Assembly (NCBI GenBank): GCA_020744225.1
Contig: JAGMWG010000013.1
Coordinates: 1 to 64,000 of the forward strand
Source: Paraphoma chrysanthemicola
Taxonomy: Eukaryota > Ascomycota > Dothideomycetes > Pleosporales > Phaeosphaeriaceae
DNA: 64,000 bases
Direction of reading: 5' to 3'
Shown here: one piece after another, positions 44,178-53,696 of the stretch
Layout: each line of letters starts with the position of its first letter
Numbering within the stretch: position 1 is the first letter of the stretch
Program-made: the position numbers and the translations under genes
The notes under the pieces: model-generated
Told to the model about the DNA's origin: nothing
The model's input: only the letters and a program-made list of their open reading frames with translations
Databases searched by the model: none

Positions 44178-45725
44178 TCACGCCTTAGTATCGTCGCTAA
44201 TCTTGAGGCCGTCTAGCTGAGTGGTTGGGTCTGCGTCAACGCTGGGTTCCATGCCCACGAGGCCAAGCAGCGCTTCATCATCGATGACGTCGCGCATCTC
44301 AGGCTTTTTGTTCGGCTGCTGCCCATGTGCAGCCTTGAGCTCCAAGATCTTTTCTGCATCTAAGCGCTTGTACGCCTTGGGATTCTTCTTCTCCTTCCTG
44401 GCGTGTTCCTCGCTCTTGAACTGATAGCCTCGGATGCGCGGACCTTGGCCGGTCTTCTCTGGTAAGGCAGGCTCGTAGTACGCTTCGAACGCGGCGACGT
44501 CAGCATCGAAGGTCCCGGCCTCCAGGGAAGCGCGGACGCCGTCGAAAAATGCGGCCATGATAGCATGATTATGTAGCTGGATCAGCACCCAGCCGAGCAT
44601 CTCTTTGGCGGCGAGGAGATGCTGGAGGTAGGCGCGATGGTGTTTCGTGCATGCATAGCAGGTGCACCCGTCTGACAAGGGAGTAACGGAGGTTGCGTGG
44701 TCCTCGTGCCACATGTCGATGCCCAAGATACGTCGCGTGCTAGAAGACGCCTCTTTCGGCGGCGGTGGGAAAGTGAAGTCGAGCACAATGCCGGCGTCAG
44801 TCGCATCGGCCAGGAAGGGAATGGTGAAGAGATCGATGCCGAGGCTGATCTGGAGGAGAAGCTCGTGTGGGCTTGCTGGCGCATGGAACGACAATCGTGG
44901 AAGGTGATGCAGCTGGTCCGGCAGATCGTCGAGCAGATATGTGTCGTATATGGCGACTCCACTAATCTTATCTACCATGTCCTCCAGTAGATGTTCAAGA
45001 TACCACGACTGCAGGTCCCGCTCAATGGGCAGTATGGGCGCGAATATGCTCCAGCCCTTCTCGCCCTTGTCAAGGGTACTCTTGCGTGCTATCATGTCGC
45101 GCAGCCACAGCTCCGTGCGGTCGCTCATCTTGTCCTTGCGCTTCGTCCCGACCGACTCTTGCCCAAACGGGATATCGGCCAGGCCAACCACTATGTCTGG
45201 CTGCAGCTTGCGCACTGCGGCGGCATAGTACTCCGAGCTCATCGACTTGAAGCCGACAGAGGTTGAGAGCCCCACCTCGGTGTTTGTGTTGGCGACGGGG
45301 CTGGGTATGGGCGGATTGCGACGCGCCCCGAGGACCAGGAGCGTGTCTTCTGGCAGGGCGATGAATTTGCGGAGCGGCTCGGGGACGTCATATTTAAATA
45401 TTGGTGGTGTTTGTTGTGGGTGCTTTTCAACGACTGAAACCTGTCAGAGGGCTACAACACAGACTGGAGAAGCATACGCACAATCTTCGAGCGGAATATA
45501 GACACCATTGAGAGTCACGCTTTTCCGATAATTGTCTTGCGACACGTGCGGTATGATGCCACGCGATGTATTGCCAATGAAGGCCGGAGTCAATATGGGC
45601 CTGCGCCCCGCCAGCGAGATGCGCCCGAGCCGCGGTGCGAGTGCGCCTGTTGTTTTGAGGAGCGTGAACTCAATCATGTCAGGTGGAAGCTGGCCGAGCC
45701 TTTCCTCAGGTTCTCCAATCGACAT
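44178..45725 (-). CDS. QTRT2: Queuine tRNA-ribosyltransferase accessory subunit 2
   Basis: The non-catalytic partner of eukaryotic tRNA-guanine transglycosylase, which inserts queuine at the wobble position of GUN tRNAs. Start ATG 45725 gives SIGEPEERLGQLPPDMIEF. An intron (about 45496–45429) joins YIPLED to FVEKHPQQTPPIF, the usual family sequence. EVGLSTSVGFKSMSSEYYAA, LQPDIVVGLADIPFG, GVAIYDTYLLDDLPD and the zinc site DGCTCYACTKHHRAYLQHLL (C-x-C-x2-C plus a downstream His) are present. The Asp residues of a catalytic subunit are not evident, supporting subunit 2. The C-terminal Lys/Glu-rich extension (KKNPKAYKRLDAEKILELK) is disordered. Fungi salvage queuine from bacteria or diet. No QTRT1 gene lies in this window. 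Confidence 0.92.
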
Positions 45726-46146
45726 GGTGTGTTTCGTGTCTTGGGTGTTGTAGCTACATCGTAGTAATGCTATGACGGTCCACGCCCGCCATGTATTTTT
45801 GGCTTGGTGGGGCACTTTCGTGAACCCTGCATCAGAACATCAGCCTCAATATTGCCGCCTGCTCACATGAGAACGCGTCAAAACGCGTAATAATCTCTGC
45901 GTGGCTTTGGGTGCCATCCATTGTCCGAAAATGTACCAGGAGATACACATGAGTGCTCAACATGCCAGTGCACCAGATTGACAAGATTCGCAGACCATAG
46001 CTTCGCGTTCTGAGCAAAGTCGGTGCTGGCAAGGTAGCCACCATCAGTCATCAAAGCTATGCGCACTACGTGTCTACAGCGCACGTAAACTTACCTTTTC
46101 TCTTCCTCAGATCTATCATGCTAGTGTGGGCTGCAAGCCGCTCACC
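45726..46146. promoter_or_regulatory. Divergent promoter, QTRT2 / unknown gene
   Basis: About 420 bp between divergent start codons. Short reverse frames (45832–46084) overlap it but have no features. No named regulatory site is claimed. Confidence 0.35.
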
Positions 46147-47910
46147 ATGGCTACTTCATCGATCCGAAGCGACCACGAGGAGCCATCGCGAGCGGCTCTG
46201 AGGACAGGACATGGCCCAACAACAGGACCTTGGCTCACATGGCTCCAACATCCTTTCGTGGCATTTGCAATACCCCTCATTCTCATCCTCACTGGACCTT
46301 CCCTCTACAACCGATTAGCATCTCCAAATTCTCCGCGCCTCGTCGCTGAGAGCCAACTCCAGGAGATAGCTGTCCTCATAGATGACATCTATAGCACCTT
46401 TGAGAGAATGACATACCTTCCAGATGCTATCATTCGGCGCGGACCACACCATATTAACACCACGGGCATCCCTTGTAAGCGCGAACCCGCCGTGCTTCGG
46501 CTCATGGAGCTCATGCCGTACGTAGAAGTTCTTGAATTGCCAGAGTCTATTGAATATCGGAAAGACGTCTGGATCCATGGCGCCGTATTTGTTGATTACC
46601 GACTTGGAAGACAACTCGAGTACAGTTGCGACCCGATCGAAGCTGGTTACCATGCCAGACCCACGACTCTCGCGTTGTCGGGTTGGGGCAACAACCTGGA
46701 TCAAACCTCTTTCGTGATGCTCTACGATACCAAGTACAACTCAATCAGTGTATATACCGGGGATCGTTATGTATCTTTGCATGACACGGATATACCTGGT
46801 GCAAAGTATGACGACCACTCCGGTATTGGTCTCTTCAACCACAGTGCCAGATCCAGTCTGGCCGCTGTTAGTAGCAAGCAGGAGATAGACTGGAAGACCT
46901 GGCTTCATGCACCAACATTCCTGAGGAGAATCCTCCAAGCATATCATTCTCTCAACTGGACACCATGGCAGACCAGCAACATGGGCGGCTATGGTGTCTC
47001 GGATGACATCATCAAATCCCTCCTCCGCCGAAATGGATGGCCAGATTCATTTGACCCAGACCAATTTAATGCAGATTTCATCCGCGCCAAGCACGCTCCA
47101 TCACAGTATGGTCCTGCTAAATCTGCCCACGATATCGTGGAAGAACTTGAACCCAGCGACCGCGAGAGCAGATACTACGGTGATACGATCAAAGGTATCA
47201 AAGAGCGCGTGCAGGGATTTGAGTCCAAAATCGCGCAAGCAAACGACTACCAAGAACGCTGGGCCCACAAGATTTCCCATCAACTCGCCTGCTGGCGCCT
47301 CGACCGTGCTCTCGCCCGTCTCGCTGCTGCAAAAGCCGATATCGCACGCATATGTCCAAATGCCTTATGCGTTGATCCCGCAGACTTGATTCTTTGGGAA
47401 TTCCACAGCCTGGAAAAAGAATATCTCTCTGCTCAACGAGGCCCATCCATCGAGGCGCAATGCGAAAACGAACAATACGACACGCAACACTACGCAGATC
47501 CAAGCCCCAAGCGCATGGTAATCTGCCATGCCCGCCGTCGCCGCGAAACAAAATGGTTCGAAATGGCATACACCCAATCCCGCACCGCGGCTCTCGCGCG
47601 CTGCGCACAAACAGGCGCATCGCTAATACCGCAACCCACGCTTGAACAAGTCGCCGAGGAAAAAATCGCAGAGCTGGAAGCGTATATTGCGGATTCACAT
47701 GCCCGCGCGGCGATTATGGATGAGTATTTCCCTAACATACCAAAAGATGCGGAAAAGGCGCTCATGTACTTCGAAATGGAACATAGCGCCGCGGTGAATG
47801 GGCCGTGGTATGCGCGCGAGAGGATCGAGTGGGTGAGAGAGCAATTAGGGGAGGATGATGAGAGTAGGCGCAGGATGTGGCGGTGTTTTGATGATTCGGA
47901 GTGTTGGTGA
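46147..47910 (+). CDS. Unrecognised single-pass membrane protein
   Basis: Start ATG 46147 has an ideal CACCATGG context (an in-frame GTG upstream is ignored). About 587 residues. The polar N-terminus is followed by one TM segment (HPFVAFAIPLILILTGPSLY). The large remainder starts with SPRLVAESQLQEIAVLIDDI and has clear helical character later (RVQGFESKIAQANDYQERW, RLDRALARLAAAKADIARI, KIAELEAYIADSHARAAIMD). Cysteines pair as CKREPAV, YSCDPIEA, RICPNALCVDP, IEAQCENE, VICHARR and CFDDSECW. It is probably type II with a coiled-coil lumenal or extracellular domain. I recognise no family and no catalytic motif. The reading frame is long and uninterrupted, so expression is likely. Confidence 0.72.
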   Translation: MATSSIRSDHEEPSRAALRTGHGPTTGPWLTWLQHPFVAFAIPLILILTGPSLYNRLASPNSPRLVAESQLQEIAVLIDDIYSTFERMTYLPDAIIRRGPHHINTTGIPCKREPAVLRLMELMPYVEVLELPESIEYRKDVWIHGAVFVDYRLGRQLEYSCDPIEAGYHARPTTLALSGWGNNLDQTSFVMLYDTKYNSISVYTGDRYVSLHDTDIPGAKYDDHSGIGLFNHSARSSLAAVSSKQEIDWKTWLHAPTFLRRILQAYHSLNWTPWQTSNMGGYGVSDDIIKSLLRRNGWPDSFDPDQFNADFIRAKHAPSQYGPAKSAHDIVEELEPSDRESRYYGDTIKGIKERVQGFESKIAQANDYQERWAHKISHQLACWRLDRALARLAAAKADIARICPNALCVDPADLILWEFHSLEKEYLSAQRGPSIEAQCENEQYDTQHYADPSPKRMVICHARRRRETKWFEMAYTQSRTAALARCAQTGASLIPQPTLEQVAEEKIAELEAYIADSHARAAIMDEYFPNIPKDAEKALMYFEMEHSAAVNGPWYARERIEWVREQLGEDDESRRRMWRCFDDSECW

Positions 47911-48077
47911 AGATGAGGGAGAAAGGGGATAGTAGTGTTTGTAACTGGAGAATGTACAGTATGTTGAGACAAGCGCATGTGAGGTAAACATCTAGTACTA
48001 ATACAAGTAGGACATGATAAGTCTGCGGATCTGATAAGATTACAGTTCGTCCCTTTCGTGATATATTAGTCCAGTAT

Positions 48078-49196
48078 TCACAAAATCTTGTTCAGCCACT
48101 TCTCCAACAGCGCGTTGACCTCATCCGGCTTCTCCAACTGCAGCCAATGCGCCGCCTCTACACTCTCATACGTTAGATCCGTCGTGTAATTTGCCTGCGC
48201 TTCCGCAAACTTGGGCGTGACAGAAGGCGAAGCAACCAGGTCGTCTACCGCGTCTAGAAAAAGGACTGGCATATCAATGACACCACCATTCCTTTCGCTT
48301 CGCGTGTACGCTGCGTTGGCATCGTTGTTAAGGTAGTAAGCTGATGGACCAAACCAGCCGTGTTTCTTCGCACTCTTAACGAGATTTGCATACAGCGATT
48401 CGTCCAGCACCGTGGCATTGAGGGGTATATCAGGCAGGTTGTTTACGCTTCCACCGAACCAGCCTCCATCTCTGTTAATAATGGATGTGGCCGCACGCTT
48501 GTCTGTATTATTCGGGTCGCGGGGCAGGTATACAGCCTTTGTGACCTTTTCTGTCTCGGATTCGAACTCCCGGATAACGTCTTTAGCGTTGGTCTCGTAG
48601 TACCGCATGTAATCGAACTGGCCATATGGGTACTCTTTCTTGGGGTATATGTCGCGGTTGACCAGGGACACAACGTAGTCGAGCGCTCGTCCGAAGGTGT
48701 GGTAAGGGATCGCTAGAGATGCCATGCCGATGAACAGCTCGGGGTGATGGGCGGCCAGGGGGTGTGTTACGCCGTTGCCCCAGTCGTGTGCGATCCATAC
48801 AGCTTTCTTAATGCCTAGTCGCTTTGCGAATTCAATGTACTCGTAGCTAAGAGCCTTTGCAGAATAGGCCCGCCTGTTCTTGGGCGCGGTCGAGTCGCCG
48901 TAGCCGCGTACATCAGGAGCGATGACCCGGTAGTTCAGTTTTGCAAAGTGGGCGAGTTGGTATTTCCACGTCTCAGCAATACCCGGCCATCCATGAAGAA
49001 AGATCAGAGGCACGCCATCCTTGGAGCCACCCTCGTAATAGCGCGTCTTCTCGCCGTTGCGCAAGGTGATATCGAGCGCTGCGAATGACGTTGGATCCCA
49101 ATTTGATGATACGTCGATAGTCTTGTTGATTGGGGAAGATAGCGAGAGTGAAAAAGTCAGGGAACAAGCCAGAAATCTAACTACCATTCGAATCAT
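48078..49196 (-). CDS. Secreted epoxide hydrolase (alpha/beta-hydrolase)
   Basis: The N-terminal signal peptide (MVVRFLACSLTFSLSLSS) is followed by an alpha/beta-hydrolase core. The oxyanion motif is IFLHGWPGIAETWKYQL (HGxP), then YRVIAPDVRGYGDSTAP. The nucleophile elbow is VWIAHDWGNGVTHPLA with Asp as nucleophile, which separates epoxide hydrolases from esterases. Lid tyrosines are in QFDYMRYYETN and FGPSAYYLNND. The charge-relay Asp lies in VLFLDAVDDLVASPSVT and the final His in ESVEAAHWLQLEKPDEV. All triad residues are present. The start is ATG 49196 or 49187. Such enzymes open epoxides on plant cutin monomers, terpenes or host lipids. The secretion signal sets it apart from the usual cytosolic detoxifying forms. 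Confidence 0.92.
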   Translation of the reverse strand: MIRMVVRFLACSLTFSLSLSSPINKTIDVSSNWDPTSFAALDITLRNGEKTRYYEGGSKDGVPLIFLHGWPGIAETWKYQLAHFAKLNYRVIAPDVRGYGDSTAPKNRRAYSAKALSYEYIEFAKRLGIKKAVWIAHDWGNGVTHPLAAHHPELFIGMASLAIPYHTFGRALDYVVSLVNRDIYPKKEYPYGQFDYMRYYETNAKDVIREFESETEKVTKAVYLPRDPNNTDKRAATSIINRDGGWFGGSVNNLPDIPLNATVLDESLYANLVKSAKKHGWFGPSAYYLNNDANAAYTRSERNGGVIDMPVLFLDAVDDLVASPSVTPKFAEAQANYTTDLTYESVEAAHWLQLEKPDEVNALLEKWLNKIL

Positions 49197-51158
49197 CTTA
49201 AGAATCAAGCTTTCGAAAAGGCCTTTTGGTTGTAGTGTTGATCCGAATTGACGGTGAGGCCGAAGTGGGGCTGCTTCTTGGTTTTCGAAAACTCATTCTG
49301 GGTCTCGTCTTTATGTCATGAGTAGAGAGTTGTGAATTTTGGGTTGCTAAGCTCAATAGTAATCATGAGTTCGGGGATTTGCGCACGACAAGGGTTTGAG
49401 ATTTTCATTAGTCGAGATTGCAAATTGCGAGCTTTTCAAAATCACGCTTTTGCAATGAGTCGATCTATTCGGCCGTGTACTTTACTATTCGTCCGTGAGT
49501 TCCCATATTGGAACATGGTTCGCTATCACGATTCGTGGCGTTTTGAGTGAGATCATCGTTAGAACGGAATTATCTTTGTGTTAATTGTTAAGCAGTGCGT
49601 CGTTAGGGAGGAAAGTCAGGAGGTCTTAGCTAACAGAGGAGATGAAAAGGGTCAGCAAGGTTACTTCCTCATACAAATCTTACTTCGACACAGTGCTTTT
49701 TGTATAATAGACTTTACGATCAAATGGTAAGCTATAGATATCGTTGACCCATAGTAAGACACGGCTAGGTTGCGAAACTACCGCTAAACCAGACCTATCG
49801 CAGCATTAGTCATAAAGCCATCGCGAACAGATTACTGATACACCCAGTATATGGCGCGCATTAGCCAGGGTGATCGCGCAACATCGTGACGCGCCAAGAA
49901 TAAGGTTTCAACCCCTCTACTTACGACCGCAACCTTACCCATAGTCACTACTAGAACGTTAACAGCCTCAAACCCTGTACTGTCGAACTCGTATTCCGAG
50001 ATCTACTGTACAGTTCAGTCTCTGAGTCTGACATACATTGAAGGCTGCGTAGTAATGTAGTAAGCTGTTTTAATGTTCCTAGCGCCAAGAGAGACTGCGC
50101 TCCTAGCCCAACGCTAACAGACGCACATGCTATCCCTGCAGTAGCAAAAGCCACATGGCTGAATCGACTGTATGACCCCTTGCAATCTGACTCGGATAAC
50201 GACCTGTAGAGGAGAATTCTTGTTATGAGCGAGTTCTGCTGTCGCATCTCATGCCTAGATGGGTAGATGGGTGAATTGATCATTGAAACAGCTCAAGTCA
50301 GCCTTATCAATGCGAAGAAGAAGTATGATATCAGTTGTGGAGGGAGATAGTAACGCAGATTTGCGAACTCGGACTAATATTGATGGACGAATCCGTATTT
50401 CACACTCTTCGGCCGACGGGTACGAATCTGATTTGTTCGCGCTGGAGCCTCACCCAAATTTGCCAAGTGTCGATCTATGCTACTCTCTGAACAGCGTGAC
50501 TGCCTCTCGTGGAGAGTGCGAGCGTGCATCTTTGATGCTGACAAACAGCAAAAAGCGCTGCAAACGTGCTAGTCCAAACCTGTCTTCTGAGGAGGGCTGG
50601 ATGTGTTCACTACATTAAAGAGTTCAGATTAACTACTGAGGTGTTGCGCGAGGGTCCAAAACTACGTGCTTCTTTCCCACTTTCCAAGCTCCATAAGAGA
50701 CTACGACCGCTCATAAGACTACGGTGGTATCGTCTTCGGGGCGGTTGGCGGGGGGAGGGGGAGGGGGAGGGGGAGGGGTTGGTTCAGTGCCGCGGTGTGC
50801 CTAGCAAGGGCATCTCACAACTACATAGCCGCAGATCGAGGATTTGTTCAGAGAAATTACACCGGAAATGAAACCAACTTGCACTAGCCTAACTCGTCGA
50901 TCACTTCTGGTAGAAGTACCGACTACGATAGTGGCGTGACATGATCAGAGGGCGACCGGCGGCCTTGCGGATGGTATGTAGTGGCCGCCTTGTAGAGAGC
51001 AAGGTTGGGCTATGTCATATGACAGATTGGTCGCCCGTCGAGCGGAGAGGCATCCATATGCACACAATTTTCGTACTGGTGAGGTCTTGCGCCTTTTGGA
51101 GTAGCCATAGCATAAGATCCAACAAATACACTGTACAACAAAGTCGTACGCCCACTTT
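49197..51158. other. Gene-poor region
   Basis: Start of a 4.5-kb stretch without a long gene. Frames at 50283–50871 and 50941–51213 show no family features. A G-rich microsatellite lies at 50750–50778. Confidence 0.45.
50750..50778 (+). repeat. (GGGGGA)n microsatellite
   Basis: Five consecutive runs of at least four G separated by single A. It is a simple-sequence repeat of about four hexamers. The pattern meets the formal rule for a parallel intramolecular G-quadruplex on the plus strand. Confidence 0.9.
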
Positions 51159-51244
51159 TCATTGCGTTGTAGTCAAAGTACTATGTGTGATGCAGGTTGT
51201 TCCTTTCATGTGATACAGCGGCAGCAGAACCAATATATACCAAG
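51159..51244 (-). pseudogene. Decayed copy C of the YW-x-CCRC mini-protein family
   Basis: The reverse strand reads GGLGIYWFCCRCIT and then TGA (51208–51206). In the next frame it reads GTTCITHSTLTTTQ and a stop at 51159, at roughly the expected distance. The WFCCRC start is identical to copy B (52.2 kb) and the preceding Tyr is shared with copy A (51.6 kb). The stop sits where copy B has Arg, so a CGA to TGA transition is enough to explain it. The second cysteine cluster is reduced to T-T-C-x-x-H. This is non-functional sequence recognised only by comparison. Confidence 0.6.
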
Positions 51245-51566
51245 ACCACCTAGGCATCGCGAAACTGCTCATCACAGATATTTACAGGTACTTCACGGCA
51301 GACGGGATTTTCCAAATACTAAGAAGTTCATTGCGTAGAGCATTACATTTCCAATTCAACGGAATCAAGATTCATTCGTACGACATTGTTAGTAGAAATG
51401 GCCAAACTATACTGTTCTAGCTATAGCAGACTAACAATCACATATCGCATACATGTAATATCTATCGAACCATAACTCACTCTTTTGGTCAAACCTGACC
51501 TACTCACCTTACCTGCTTAAGATGAGGCTTTCCGCCACGTTCTGTCGCAAATCCGAGACGACGGCA

Positions 51567-51779
51567 TCATTCTTCGCACGAAGAACACCAGTAGTGAAAG
51601 CATGTCGTACAGCTGGCCGGATGGCTACCGTACATGGCAATGTTCCCGCTTCCGCAGCGGCAGCAGGTCCAGTAGTTTGTTTCGGCGGCTGCAAGAATTG
51701 GCTGCGGAACGGACGAAGAGGTTGAGCAAGATGAACTGGTGGTAGAGGAGTTAGCGGAGTGATTTGGGTGAGAACACAT
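51567..51779 (-). CDS. Small Cys-rich zinc-finger-like protein, intact copy A
   Basis: 70 codons from ATG 51779. A Ser/Thr/Asn-rich leader (CSHPNHSANSSTTSSSC) is followed by ETNYWTCCRCGSGNIAMYG, then SCTTCFHYWCSSCEE and the stop. The arrangement W-x-C-C-x-C-x3-N followed about ten residues later by C-x2-C-x-H-x2-C-x2-C suggests one or two zinc sites. The first half recalls RanBP2-type fingers (W-x-C-x2-C-x3-N), the second a treble-clef or RING-like knuckle. There is no signal peptide or TM, so it is probably intracellular. Two decayed relatives lie within 650 bp on the same strand, which argues the frame is real. No named family or function can be given. Confidence 0.6.
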   Translation of the reverse strand: MCSHPNHSANSSTTSSSCSTSSSVPQPILAAAETNYWTCCRCGSGNIAMYGSHPASCTTCFHYWCSSCEE

Positions 51780-52157
51780 AGCGGATATGCTGTTACGGTG
51801 GAGAGATCTGGGCGAAATTAGTGTTGACGTGTGAAAATGATGGAGTCGAGCTGTGTGCGTGTTCTGGTGGATATGGATGTGATGCTGTATTTGCAGTGTG
51901 ATGATAACTTTAGAATGACGACGAGGGTAAATTTATAGAACGACGAAGTCTAGATATGTGCCCGCACGATGCAACAGAACATTATCTTGTGCTATTGCGC
52001 GGTACACAATGCTTGCCATGCTTTTTTAATGTTGACGCGAAAAGAACGGAACTTCACTGTTCATTGTACCTATTGTGCTTGCTCTTCGCATTCTGCCCAT
52101 ACACTCATCCACTATGATACCATCTGCACGAGGCGCGGCGATTGTGCACACACTCAT

Positions 52158-52298
52158 TCAGTTGCAATCCTCGCAAAAGAAGTGATAACACCCAACAGCC
52201 GCACATCCAGCAGGTTCTTCGCCACGTTGCGGTGCATTTCTCTTAACGCAGCGGCAGCAGAACCACTATTCAGCAGATATTGTGTTAGAGGGAGACAT
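52158..52298 (-). pseudogene. Copy B of the mini-protein family, one in-frame amber codon
   Basis: ATG 52298 reads SPSNTISAE, then TAG (52268–52266). It then continues open as WFCCRCVKRNAPQRGEEPAG and CAAVGCYHFFCEDCN to TGA 52158. All eight Cys/His positions of copy A have counterparts (here C-x4-C in place of C-x2-C before the His). The TAG stands exactly where copies A and C have the Tyr before Trp. A single base change from TAC or TAT would restore the frame, yet the rest is undamaged. Alternatives: the TAG is part of a splice acceptor (…CTGAATAG then TGG) for an unseen upstream exon, or the stop is read through. No donor was identified. Confidence 0.55.
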
Positions 52299-53696
52299 TG
52301 AGGGTTAAATTGCTCTGTTTCCATGGGATTGGCTATGTATAACGAGTTTGTTTTGTAGTATTGATTCGCGAGATCTGGTACGCAGATATTAGCGCATAGG
52401 AGGTGGAGGGCGCTCGTGCGGAGAAGGTTGTGTAGATGTGCGACTTGAATAGCTGTGCTTGCTGACTTGGAGGTCTGTCAGATAAGAGGGGTAGTGAAGA
52501 GAATATGCAACTTCATGAATGATTGAAGTAAATTGATCAGTCGTAACTAGCACATCACGATTTCCTTTGAAGTTGTGGAGGCATGGCGGTGAACAGGCGT
52601 AGAATGTCAATCGATGAGCCAGAGTGAGCGTAGCCGCGTGAACGTATCCAAAGTGAGCAAGAACATTTCACTGTGGGTCTAATCAGCAACGCGCTCAGGG
52701 TAACAGAACAACGATGCATCGCAACACGACATGGATATCTTCTTCTTCAATGCGCCAGCAAAGCCGACGGCATCAATGAAAAAGGAAAGGGGAGGTAAGT
52801 GGAGGACGGTTTGGGAAAAGAAGGTCAATGGAAAAGAATGAACACCACTTCGAAATGTTGTGGTGCACCGCTCCATCCAACGCGGTGCACGATGGCTCCC
52901 ACCAGGCGAAAAAGTAGCCGTGGTGCAATGGCTGGTGAACCCCTCTTCAGAAGACACTGAATGTTTGTAGTGAAAAGAGTCGAAGAATGGGTCGAAGGTT
53001 GAAGAATAGGTGGGGAAAAGGTGAGCGAGGCGTTGGGCGATGCTGTTGATATACAGGCCTAATACTTGGCGCTCTAACGGCTGAGCTTCGGGCTTGACCT
53101 GCCACTGGAGGCCGTAGGGTGGTCAGTGCGGGCTGGGAGAAGGTTGGGGACAGCTATTGATGGCGAGGTGAATGAGACATTTCCGCGTTCACCACGACTT
53201 TCTAGGTGACGTCACCGACGTATCGAGTGCGAAAGAGTATCATTATATGATGGACATGCTCTTTGGGTACATTTGAGGATGCAGCAGCGCCAGCTTGTGT
53301 TTGGCTCGGTTGTGAAATGCACGGTCACGTGAAGTAGAGTTGGTATACACATGCCAAGTTCGACTTTTCAAGCGTCAAAATGGACGAGTCTGTAGCGACT
53401 ATCCTTCACGAGTCATAGAGCGTGATTCAAGCTGATCTGAAAACGCAGTGCAAGCAATGCGAAGAGGTGCTCGAATGGGCTTGGTGAAGTGAACCGTAAG
53501 CGACCATACCACGACCAACAATTTGCCCAGTCGATTGGGGAGATCAGGCACACGACAGGTCCAAACTAGCCAACTAGTGCGACTTGATCGCGCAATCGTC
53601 GCGGGACGGAGGAATCTCTGCTGCCTCCAAGCTTGCCGCGGTCGGTACCTACTGCTGCTCCTCGACGGCGACGTATCGCAGCTGCATTACCAGCCA
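52299..53696. other. Intergenic
   Basis: About 1.4 kb. Reverse frames at 52389–52610 and 52679–52957 have no recognisable domains and no similarity to the mini-protein family. The right part is the upstream region of the next gene. Confidence 0.4.
53205..53216. promoter_or_regulatory. CRE/ATF-type palindrome
   Basis: The perfect palindrome GGTGACGTCACC contains the TGACGTCA core bound by bZIP factors of the ATF/CREB class (Atf1-like in fungi). It lies about 490 bp before the next gene's start. Binding is inferred from the consensus only. Confidence 0.4.

Noticed and set aside
50283..50871. Overlapping forward frames near the G-rich repeat
   Set aside because: No domain, and they run into simple sequence; chance frames.
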